Origin: Oribacterium sp. UBA3737
GTDB taxonomy: Bacteria; Bacillota_A; Clostridia; Lachnospirales; Lachnospiraceae
NCBI GenBank assembly: GCA_002371295.1
Contig: DFGZ01000338.1
Coordinates: forward strand, 1 to 5,430
Length of the DNA stretch: 5,430 nt
Direction of reading: 5' to 3'
Under the pieces are notes generated by a model. It ran no database searches. It was not told the origin of the DNA and saw nothing but the letters and a program-made list of their open reading frames with translations. A program made the translations under genes and the position numbers. Position 1 is the stretch's first letter; each line of letters starts with the position of its first letter. Positions 1 through 5,430 of this stretch are shown one piece after another.

Positions 1-810
1 GGCAATAAAGAATACTACAAGTGAGGGGATGATGGAAATCAGTGAAAGTGCCAGAATTCTGTTCCAGGAGAATCCTGTATCAGCATCCATGGACATCTTT
101 ACGAAGATGGCTGCCGGATAACGCTTCGGTGTTGAAACGTAGAGCAAAGGTCCCATAAAGTCATTGGATGACCACATGAACTGGAACAGAGCTGCTGATG
201 TCATGGCAGGCTTAAGAACAGGAACGATTACATGCCAGAGAGTTCCGAGAGCAGTACATCCGTCGATCTTCGCTGCCTCATCAAGCTCCTTCGGAATATT
301 TCTCAGGAACTGAATAAGCATGAATACGAAGTAAGTATCCTGAGCAAACATTGTAGGTACAATAAGTGGAAGATATACAGGTGAATCTACCCATCCCCAG
401 CCGTTGTACATGATGAACTGAGGTACATTAAGTACTACATTTGGAAGGAACAGTGTAGCCATAAGAAGAGCAAACAGAAGATCATGTCCCTTGAACTTGA
501 ATCTTGCAAAACCGTATGCTGTAAGTGTACATGAAGCGATGGTAAGCAGTACCTTCGGAATTACGATCTTGTAGGTATTAAGCATTGATTTCCAGATGTC
601 AATGTCTCCTCCATAGCCGTTCATGGCGTCGATATAACCCTGAACAGTCGGAGATTTCGGTATGAATCCGATGCTGGAGAAAATCTCAGAGTTTGTCTTG
701 AAGGAAGCTCCGATCATCCATACCAGAGGATAAATCATAATGATACCCACCAAAACCAGAACTACATACTTAAAGACTGTGGCTATCTGTCTTTTCTTTT
801 CAAGTGTCAT
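1..810 (-). CDS. Sugar ABC transporter permease, MalG type (3' end cut by window edge)
   Basis: Inner-membrane subunit of a CUT1-type carbohydrate ABC importer. I translated it directly: 270 codons are open from the ATG at 810 to the window edge, starting MTLEKKRQIA and ending PSLVVFFIA. The EAA loop that contacts the ATPase is clear at about residues 175-197 (ELDEAAKIDG, then IVP). Hydrophobic segments lie near residues 10-32, 83-104, 111-128, 150-170, 199-212 and 250-270. MalG-like proteins are usually about 275-290 residues, so only the C-terminal tail is missing. A GAGGAGG ribosome binding site six bases before the ATG fixes the start. The gene follows the first permease after a single base, so the two products probably form the heterodimeric channel. 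The substrate is inferred from the neighbouring GH28 gene, not from this protein. Confidence 0.93.
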   Translation of the reverse strand, partial: MTLEKKRQIATVFKYVVLVLVGIIMIYPLVWMIGASFKTNSEIFSSIGFIPKSPTVQGYIDAMNGYGGDIDIWKSMLNTYKIVIPKVLLTIASCTLTAYGFARFKFKGHDLLFALLMATLFLPNVVLNVPQFIMYNGWGWVDSPVYLPLIVPTMFAQDTYFVFMLIQFLRNIPKELDEAAKIDGCTALGTLWHVIVPVLKPAMTSAALFQFMWSSNDFMGPLLYVSTPKRYPAAIFVKMSMDADTGFSWNRILALSLISIIPSLVVFFIA

Positions 811-811
811 T

Positions 812-1720
812 TTAAGCCTCCTCGTCGGAATAGTATACCCAGTGCTTCTGGCTGTACTGTAAGATAGCTGTGAAGATCATAAGGATGATGAACAGTACCC
901 ATGCCTGTGCACTTGCAAGACCCATTGCATATTTCTTGAATGCGTTGTTATAAATGAGCAGTGAAACGAGTGTGGTAGCACCTCTCGGTCCGCCTGCTGT
1001 TATGATATATGGTCCATTAAATTCCTGGAATGCCTGAACCAGCTGTGTAACCAGATTATAGAAAATAACCGGTGTGATCATCGGAACTGTAATGGTAAAG
1101 AACTGTCTCCATTTGCCTGCACCGTCAAGGGAAGCCGCCTCATAAAGATCAGGTGAAACGCCCTTAAGAGCTGCAAGGAAGATAACCATGGTAGAACCAA
1201 ACTGCCATACACGAAGAAGACAGATTATAAAAAGCGCTGCTGACTTGTTTGACAGCCAGTGTGGTCCTTCTATACCGATGAATCCGAGGATCATGTTGAT
1301 GATTCCGTCGTCTTTAAAGATGGCCTTCCACAGAACTGCTATAGCAACCGAAGATCCAAGAATCGAAGGAATGTAATAGACCGTTCTGAACATCTTAACT
1401 CCCTTGATCTTGAAGTTAAGGATGTAAGCAACAAACAAAGCAAATACCAGCTTAAGAGGCACTGTCATAAAAGCATACTTAAATGTAATGCCGAAGCCTT
1501 CCTGTATTTTTTTGTTTGTAAAAACATCAAGATAGTTGAAGATACCCCATTTATGAATACCTTCGAAAAGTGAGTAATCACTGAAGCTGTACACCAATGA
1601 TGAAAGGAATGGATATCCCTTAAAAACAAGAAATCCTACCAACCAGGGAATAATAAAGATAAAACCCTTATTTTCTTTCCAAAAGTTGTTCGGAGCACTT
1701 TTAGTGTTTGTATTTGACAT
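812..1720 (-). CDS. Sugar ABC transporter permease, MalF type
   Basis: First membrane subunit of the same CUT1-type sugar importer, 302 residues from the chosen start MSNTNTKSAP. An upstream in-frame ATG at 1789 would add 23 residues, but it lies in the intercistronic hairpin and lacks a ribosome binding site. The ATG at 1720 has AAGGAG eight bases upstream. Hydrophobic segments fall near residues 18-40, 84-104, 113-133, 161-183, 214-232 and 269-289, giving the usual six spans. The EAA loop is at about 194-213 (EAASLDGAGKW, then TVP), the docking site for the ATPase. The pattern FNGPYIITAGGP near 234-245 is typical of MalF/UgpA/LacF-type permeases. It lies 87 bases after the binding-protein gene and one base before the second permease. 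Family assignment is firm. Specificity for oligogalacturonides is inferred from context. Confidence 0.94.
   Translation of the reverse strand: MSNTNTKSAPNNFWKENKGFIFIIPWLVGFLVFKGYPFLSSLVYSFSDYSLFEGIHKWGIFNYLDVFTNKKIQEGFGITFKYAFMTVPLKLVFALFVAYILNFKIKGVKMFRTVYYIPSILGSSVAIAVLWKAIFKDDGIINMILGFIGIEGPHWLSNKSAALFIICLLRVWQFGSTMVIFLAALKGVSPDLYEAASLDGAGKWRQFFTITVPMITPVIFYNLVTQLVQAFQEFNGPYIITAGGPRGATTLVSLLIYNNAFKKYAMGLASAQAWVLFIILMIFTAILQYSQKHWVYYSDEEA
817..823 (-). promoter_or_regulatory. Ribosome binding site of the second permease, inside the first permease gene
   Basis: GAGGAGG on the minus strand lies in the last codons of the first permease gene, six bases before the ATG at 810. The junction reads TAA-A-ATG. 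This arrangement suggests translational coupling, so that the two channel subunits are made in matched amounts. Confidence 0.85.
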
Positions 1721-1758
1721 ATTGTCTACTCCTTTTTTCAAATTCTCTAAGCATATGA

Positions 1759-1785
1759 AACGGACCTCCGAACCGAAGGTCCGTC
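1759..1785 (-). other. Intercistronic stem-loop between binding protein and permease genes
   Basis: In the transcript, CGGACCT pairs with AGGTCCG, extended inward by a G-U pair and two C-G pairs to a three-base loop, and outward by an A-U and a G-U pair. This gives a stem of about 12 bp starting 22 bases after the binding-protein stop codon. Only three U residues follow, then mixed sequence, so it is weak as an intrinsic terminator. By analogy with structures between malE and malF, it may protect the upstream mRNA from 3' decay or cause partial termination, giving more binding protein than permease. The stem is seen directly; its role is inferred. Confidence 0.7.
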
Positions 1786-1807
1786 CCATTCCTCTCTCAA
1801 GGATTAA

Positions 1808-3172
1808 TTACTTGCTCTCTACCTCATTTACAGCATCAATAAGTGCCTGTGCGAGCTCCTTGGAATCAGTTCCGTCATATGACATATCGTTAATGATCTC
1901 CTGGTAAGCACCCTCTGCACTGTCCTTAAGAGCTGCATCCTCATAGTAAGGAGAAAGCTGGAAAGGTGCATTGGCACTTGCTGCCTTGTTTGCCTCAAAT
2001 GTAAGACCCTCAAGAGCACCTGAAGAAGCAAGCTTCTCCTGAGCTGCCTTAGATGCAGGAACACCTCTCTCAAGAGCGAGAGTCTCTACACCGTCACCGT
2101 TGAACATGTAGTTAAGAAGCTTTGCTGCCTCTTCCTTATTTGCTGAATTAGGAGAAACTGCAAATCCCATGGAAATCTTATAAACTGTTGCAGGTGTACC
2201 GTAATCAGCAGGATACTCACCGATTACAAGCTCCTGATCCTGATCAAGCGCATCTGTAAGCTTCTTGATGGAGCTGTCCCACTCAACAAGACCTGCATAG
2301 TGTCCGTCGATGAAGTTAGGGTTCTTATCAAGAGAATCGGCACCGTCACCTGTGAGCTTCTCCTGTGTAGGAATTACGTGATTTGCCTCAAGGCTCTTAA
2401 GGAAATCAAAACCGTCTGCAAGCTCATCAACTGTGTAGTTAAGTTTTCCATCCACTACCCACTGCTTGTTGTACTTCTCCTGCATGTAGTATGTAAGAAG
2501 GATGATAAGGTCATATGTTCCTGTAGCAAGAGGATAATAGTCATCGCCAAGCTTCTCCTTGAATACAGGTCCTGCAGCAAGGATGTCTGCAAAGCTCTTT
2601 GGAATCTCAAGTCCTGCCTTCTCAAATGTAGCCTTGTTCCAGTAGAACACACGTCCTGTTGATGAAACAGGTACGCCGAGTACATGTCCGTCAATGGTCA
2701 TAAGATCAAGAAGTGACTGATCATACTGAGTAAGGTCGAAATCTGAAAGATCCTTAAGATCTGCAAATCTTGTTCCGTCCGGGCTGAACTGCCATAACCA
2801 GTTCCAGTTGATCTGGAAAAGATCCGGCTCGGAATTTCCTGCGATCTGAGTTGCAATCTTGTCCTGCCATCCTGACCATGCGCCATACTCTGATTCAACC
2901 TTAACATTAGGATTAGCTGCCATATACTCATCAAGCATCTTGAGTGTCGCGTTGTGTCTTGAATCACCGCCCCACCATGACATACGAAGTACGATATCTC
3001 CTCCGTTTGCCTGAGCTGCTGCCGCTACAGTCTCCTTGGCTGTCTCAGCTGCCTTTGTTGCGCCCTCAGTCTGAGCCTCTGTAGGAGTAACCTTGCTTCC
3101 GCATGCTGCAAGTCCCATTACCATTGTTGCAGCTAAGCCTCCTGAAAGAATCCTTGTTACCATTTTTTTCAT
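1808..3172 (-). CDS. Extracellular sugar-binding lipoprotein of ABC importer (SBP family 1)
   Basis: Solute receptor of the importer, 454 residues from the chosen start MKKMVTRILS. It has a lipoprotein signal peptide: KK-R at the N-terminus, a hydrophobic stretch at residues 8-20, and the lipobox LAAC with the lipidated Cys at residue 24. An Ala/Glu/Thr-rich linker follows (about 25-57), then the binding domain starting DIVLRMSWWGGDSRH near residue 59. The segment QIAGNSEPDLFQINWNW near residues 110-126 is typical of family 1 sugar-binding proteins. An ATG nine codons upstream has no ribosome binding site, whereas the chosen start has AAGGAGG five bases before it. The SWWGGDSRH opening recalls the oligogalacturonide-binding TogB group as I remember it, and the preceding GH28 gene supports that ligand. 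Ligand identity remains an inference; other pectic or plant oligosaccharides are possible. Confidence 0.95.
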   Translation of the reverse strand: MKKMVTRILSGGLAATMVMGLAACGSKVTPTEAQTEGATKAAETAKETVAAAAQANGGDIVLRMSWWGGDSRHNATLKMLDEYMAANPNVKVESEYGAWSGWQDKIATQIAGNSEPDLFQINWNWLWQFSPDGTRFADLKDLSDFDLTQYDQSLLDLMTIDGHVLGVPVSSTGRVFYWNKATFEKAGLEIPKSFADILAAGPVFKEKLGDDYYPLATGTYDLIILLTYYMQEKYNKQWVVDGKLNYTVDELADGFDFLKSLEANHVIPTQEKLTGDGADSLDKNPNFIDGHYAGLVEWDSSIKKLTDALDQDQELVIGEYPADYGTPATVYKISMGFAVSPNSANKEEAAKLLNYMFNGDGVETLALERGVPASKAAQEKLASSGALEGLTFEANKAASANAPFQLSPYYEDAALKDSAEGAYQEIINDMSYDGTDSKELAQALIDAVNEVESK

Positions 3173-3177
3173 TTTTA

Positions 3178-3184
3178 CCTCCTT
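3178..3184 (-). promoter_or_regulatory. Ribosome binding site of the binding-protein gene
   Basis: AAGGAGG on the minus strand, five A/T bases before the ATG at 3172, a near-perfect match to the anti-Shine-Dalgarno. It decides the start in favour of 3172 over the in-frame ATGs at 3199 and 3163. Confidence 0.85.
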
Positions 3185-3185
3185 G

Positions 3186-3205
3186 GGATGCCCCTTCAAG
3201 CACCC
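3186..3205 (-). other. Small hairpin abutting the binding-protein ribosome binding site
   Basis: In the transcript GGGTGC pairs with GCATCC (six pairs, one of them G-U) around an eight-base loop, and the stem ends one base before AAGGAGG. Such a 5' hairpin could stabilise the message or keep the ribosome binding site exposed. The stem is short and could be chance. Confidence 0.35.
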
Positions 3206-3289
3206 TGATTTAATTGAGTTTTTTGTTGTTATTACTATTTAAAATGCCGTACCCGGTGCCAGTACCGATGTTCGTGCATCAAATAATCA

Positions 3290-4885
3290 TCAGAATTCTG
3301 CAGCCACGTCATTTACGTAGACCACATTGTAACTGTCAAAATCGATGACATTGATAAGCTCGGTCTGAGTATCGTCAGAGCCCTTTATCTCGATATTTTC
3401 CATGGCAAGGCGTTTTACATTTCTTGCATAAACGCTCTTTCCCGTCATATCCCTGAAATTGTCCATCATGATGGTCTGACCCGGTTTTCTTTCAGATTTC
3501 GGTCTGAAGGAAACCTTTACATTTCTCAGGACAATGTTATCAATGTATCTTTCCGGAAGTCCGTAAGCCACCAGCATACACTGATCGGCGCCTGTAGCCT
3601 CGATGTTCTCAGCTCTTATGGTTCCTATAGAAGGAGTCCTGTTATCCACAGGCCTTTCATTCTGATCTTGAACATATTCGCTGTGTCCGTCCGGATCACA
3701 GAAGTAGAACATGTTAAATGTGAATGGCATGTGAACGTCCTTCATGGTGATGTCGCGGAAAAGGATATTGTCATATATCGCTTCAGGACCTCTGCCTCGT
3801 CTCGTCTTTATGCGAAGCCCTCTGTCTGTCCCGTCGAAGATGCATTTCTCTACCGTAACATTCTTAACACCTGCAGCCGCTTCCGACCCCACAGTCACAC
3901 TGCCGTGTCCTCTTTCCAAAAATGAATTACGGACAACGATGTTTTCGGAAGGTCTGTGATATCTTTCACTCATATAATATTTGCCGGACTTGATGGCTAT
4001 ACAGTCATCTCCTACCGAAATCCTGGTTCCGAGAACCAGAACTCTTCTGCAGCTTTCCGGATCCATTCCATCTGTATTGGGAGAATCTGATGGATTCCAG
4101 ATGCTTACATTAAAAAGTGAAAAATCATCTGTGTAATATGGATGAATGGTCCAGCAAGGTGAATTCCTCACCGTCACTGACTGAAGTCTTACATTCTTAC
4201 AATGATTAAAGAATATGGTCTTTGGTCTCCAGGCTATACGTTTTACCTTCGGATCCTTCCACCAGTCACCCTTATCACCGTTTCCATCAATCGTACCTTT
4301 TCCGAAGATGTCCAGCCTCTCAATGTTTATACCGGTAATAAGTGAAGCAAAGCTTGTTTCGGGATTGCCTTCCCAGCTGGAAAGATTGTATTCATCTTTT
4401 CCGTTGCCTTTTTCGGTCATTCCCGGAAGCAGAGGATACCTTTCTCTGTCAGTGTCACCAAGAAGTACCGCTCCTTCATCTACAAAGAGGCTCATATTGC
4501 TTTTCAGGAATAACGGCCCCGTAAGATATGTTCCTTCAGGAAAATGTACCGTACCTTCATCAGGACACGAGCTTATGGCCGCCTGGATGAATTTAGTATC
4601 GTCATGCTGTCCGTCTCCCCGGGCACCAAAAACCTTTACATCAAGAAGAAATGATTCATGTTCAGTCCTGAATGTCTTTTCTGTTCTTCCTTCTTTATCC
4701 TCCACAGAAATGGTATAATCCCTGTCCGGTAAAAGACCGTCTACTGTGACAACATTTAAATCTGTTCTAAGCTTCTCCACCCCGTCTATCAGTACACTGT
4801 ACTCTTCAGGTGTGTAGCATATAGTACTGTTTTTAAGTTCTATCGTTACACTCCGCTTAAATACGGCGCTTATTTCAAATTCCAT
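3290..4885 (-). CDS. GH28 glycoside hydrolase, probable intracellular (exo-)polygalacturonase
   Basis: Predicted to hydrolyse alpha-1,4-galacturonosyl links in pectic oligomers; 531 residues. The hallmark GH28 motifs are all present in order: NTD with Asp272, the catalytic pair Asp293-Asp294 in GDDCIAIKSG, His327 in RGHGS, and Arg358/Lys360 in GLRIKT. The spacing from Asp272 to Asp293 matches the family. A pectate-lyase-like parallel beta-helix starts near residue 82 (VKVFGARGDG, DDTKFIQAAI). Residues 1-75 look like a small fibronectin-III-like beta-sandwich (LLPDRDYTISVEDKEGRTEKTF), an arrangement also known in the exo-acting YeGH28 of Yersinia. There is no signal peptide, so it probably acts in the cytoplasm on imported oligomers. 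The start has AAAAGGAG four bases upstream. It is the first gene of the cluster, 117 bases before the binding-protein gene. Exo mode and exact substrate (homogalacturonan or another GH28 substrate such as rhamnogalacturonan) are inferred. Confidence 0.94.
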   Translation of the reverse strand: MEFEISAVFKRSVTIELKNSTICYTPEEYSVLIDGVEKLRTDLNVVTVDGLLPDRDYTISVEDKEGRTEKTFRTEHESFLLDVKVFGARGDGQHDDTKFIQAAISSCPDEGTVHFPEGTYLTGPLFLKSNMSLFVDEGAVLLGDTDRERYPLLPGMTEKGNGKDEYNLSSWEGNPETSFASLITGINIERLDIFGKGTIDGNGDKGDWWKDPKVKRIAWRPKTIFFNHCKNVRLQSVTVRNSPCWTIHPYYTDDFSLFNVSIWNPSDSPNTDGMDPESCRRVLVLGTRISVGDDCIAIKSGKYYMSERYHRPSENIVVRNSFLERGHGSVTVGSEAAAGVKNVTVEKCIFDGTDRGLRIKTRRGRGPEAIYDNILFRDITMKDVHMPFTFNMFYFCDPDGHSEYVQDQNERPVDNRTPSIGTIRAENIEATGADQCMLVAYGLPERYIDNIVLRNVKVSFRPKSERKPGQTIMMDNFRDMTGKSVYARNVKRLAMENIEIKGSDDTQTELINVIDFDSYNVVYVNDVAAEF

Positions 4886-4926
4886 GATGCTCCTTTTCAG
4901 TATCCGCTTATACCGAATGACCTTTA

Positions 4927-4932
4927 ATTATA
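4927..4932 (-). promoter_or_regulatory. Proximal -10 candidate for the GH28 operon
   Basis: An exact TATAAT on the minus strand, which would start transcription near 4920 and give a leader of about 35 bases. No good -35 element lies 16-18 bases upstream; the nearest, TTGTCA, is 24 bases away. This could mean an activator-dependent promoter or a chance match in AT-rich DNA. Confidence 0.35.
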
Positions 4933-5000
4933 AAATATGACCCTTTTCCGATGTCCTGACAATGCTGTCGTGTCATATATCTATATAATTGACCATTTGA

Positions 5001-5024
5001 TTTTTTGTGTTTTTTGTCTTTTTT
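5001..5024. other. Three phased T6 tracts (intrinsic bend candidate)
   Basis: Runs of exactly six T on the plus strand begin at 5001, 5010 and 5019, a strict 9-bp period with GTG and GTC between them. A-tracts repeated near the helical period bend DNA. Looser T-runs at 5126, 5134, 5145 and 5157 continue the tendency further from the gene. The tract lies between the two -10 candidates. Confidence 0.5.
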
Positions 5025-5039
5025 CATCTGACATCAATG

Positions 5040-5048
5040 ATTATATCA
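5040..5048 (-). promoter_or_regulatory. Extended -10 promoter candidate for the GH28 operon
   Basis: The minus strand reads TGATATAAT, an exact extended -10 (TGN-TATAAT), which can work with a poor -35. TTGTGA lies 21 bases upstream, which is longer than ideal. Transcription would start near 5033 and give a leader of about 148 bases that includes the A-tracts. Confidence 0.4.
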
Positions 5049-5166
5049 GCAGATTTACGAAAATACTCACAAAATCAGACCTTATTTTGCCGTATTTTAT
5101 CTTATCGGATACATTTATGACTTTATTTTGATATTTTAGAGCTATTTTTTATATCCTTTTTGATAA

Positions 5167-5189
5167 TTATGGGTTTCGTAAAACCATAA
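5167..5189. promoter_or_regulatory. 23-bp imperfect palindrome, operator candidate
   Basis: TTATGG pairs with CCATAA and an inner TTT with AAA around CGT, with one mismatched pair between them, giving nine matched pairs of ten. No U-run follows on either strand, so it does not look like a terminator. It may be a regulator binding site. Confidence 0.35.
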
Positions 5190-5244
5190 AAACAGTCATA
5201 TTCCGTCATCAGCCACTATACACATTACATAGTTATACTAAATT

Positions 5245-5259
5245 TGTAAACGCTTTACA
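5245..5259. promoter_or_regulatory. 15-bp palindrome TGTAAA-CGC-TTTACA, LacI-family-like operator candidate
   Basis: TGTAAACGCTTTACA has perfect six-base arms around CGC. It resembles LacI-family operators and the catabolite element cre but carries one extra base relative to the cre consensus TGWNANCGNTNWCA. Sixteen bases past its left-facing TGTAAA arm is TATAAC on the minus strand (5232-5237), so it could overlap the -35 of a weak promoter. Whether it binds CcpA, a local LacI-type regulator or nothing is not decidable here. Confidence 0.45.
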
Positions 5260-5352
5260 CCATCATTTTTTATCATTTTATTTTGACACTGTTATGTAAA
5301 TTTCGTAATTTGTATAACTTTACATTAAAACTCTCAAAGCGCGATCAAATCC

Positions 5353-5388
5353 GTATCCGATTTTACAAATGTATCCGATTTTATAAAT
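5353..5388. repeat. Tandem 18-bp direct repeat (two copies, one mismatch)
   Basis: GTATCCGATTTTACAAAT at 5353-5370 is followed directly by GTATCCGATTTTATAAAT at 5371-5388, differing only by C to T at the thirteenth base. The core recurs in inverted form at 5104-5116 as ATCGGATACATTT, a 13-base match to the complement of the repeat junction. Candidate regulator binding sites or duplication remnant. Confidence 0.75.
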
Positions 5389-5430
5389 AAATAACGGCTC
5401 CGAAAATATATAATGATATAAGTGTCATAA

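Larger units (their letters stand above)
4886..5430. other. Long AT-rich regulatory region upstream of the GH28 gene, no convincing gene
   Basis: These 545 bases contain no reading frame with both a ribosome binding site and a recognisable product. The base composition is much richer in A and T than the genes. The region holds the promoter candidates, palindromes, T-tracts and tandem repeat listed separately. It probably carries the control region of the leftward operon, and perhaps also a control region for a divergent gene beyond the right edge. That second possibility cannot be tested in this window. Confidence 0.7.

Noticed and set aside
1721..1789. N-terminal extension of the first permease from an ATG at 1789
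   Set aside because: It would be encoded by the intercistronic stem-loop, has no ribosome binding site, and adds charged residues not typical for the family. The ATG at 1720 has AAGGAG at a good distance.
2300..2662. Plus-strand open frame of 120 codons
   Set aside because: Antisense shadow of the binding-protein gene; Cys/Lys/Leu-rich with no recognisable domain.
3173..3199. Nine-residue extension of the binding protein from an ATG at 3199
   Set aside because: It would translate through the ribosome binding site of the better start and put non-signal sequence before the lipoprotein signal peptide.
3249..3269. Intrinsic terminator after the GH28 gene
   Set aside because: The arms match over only four consecutive pairs plus one outer pair with a mismatch, the loop is large, and there is no proper U-run, so transcription probably reads through.
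4215..4718. Plus-strand open frame of 167 codons
   Set aside because: It is antisense to the GH28 gene, whose catalytic motifs establish the coding strand. Ser/Pro-rich shadow frame with no ribosome binding site.
4937..5131. Plus-strand open frame of 64 codons in the upstream region
   Set aside because: It has no ribosome binding site, a composition rich in Phe, Ile and Leu as expected from random AT-rich DNA, and it overlaps the T6 tracts and the -10 candidates.
5245..5259. Strict CcpA cre site
   Set aside because: The right arm is shifted by one base relative to the consensus TGWNANCGNTNWCA, so I call it only LacI-family-like.
5409..5414. Plus-strand TATAAT as a divergent promoter
   Set aside because: There is no -35 element at the right distance, and any divergent gene would lie outside the window. 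The surrounding DNA is so AT-rich that a chance match is likely.

Overview
The window looks like part of a carbohydrate-utilisation locus from a Gram-positive, low- to mid-GC anaerobe, most likely a Lachnospiraceae-type Clostridia (Butyrivibrio, Lachnospira or Roseburia-like). The evidence is the strong AAGGAGG-type ribosome binding sites before every gene, a lipoprotein substrate-binding protein with an LAAC lipobox, codon use without strong GC bias, and very AT-rich intergenic DNA. The taxon is an inference from style, not from a marker gene.

All four genes lie on the minus strand and read from right to left. First is a GH28 polygalacturonase-family glycoside hydrolase without a signal peptide (4885 to 3290). 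It is followed by a family 1 extracellular sugar-binding lipoprotein (start 3172, stop 1808), a first MalF-type ABC permease (start 1720, stop 812), and a second MalG-type ABC permease (start 810) that runs off the left edge at residue 270, only a few residues short of the usual family length. No ATPase is seen. Together they fit uptake of pectin-derived oligogalacturonides by a CUT1-type transporter, with trimming of the imported oligomers in the cytoplasm by the GH28 enzyme.

The gaps inside the operon carry structure. A strong stem-loop sits between the binding-protein gene and the first permease gene. A smaller hairpin abuts the ribosome binding site of the binding-protein gene. The two permease genes are separated by one base, with the second gene's ribosome binding site inside the end of the first.

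The right-hand 545 bases (4886-5430) hold no convincing gene. They are very AT-rich and look like a large regulatory region upstream of the GH28 gene. They contain at least two promoter-like -10 elements facing the operon, three T6 tracts spaced exactly 9 bp apart, a 23-bp imperfect palindrome, a 15-bp TGTAAA-CGC-TTTACA palindrome within a cluster of the same hexamer, and an 18-bp tandem repeat whose core recurs inverted 250 bp away. This region is the least explained part of the window. I see no CRISPR array, RNA gene, transposon or phage feature, and the genes themselves belong to known families.
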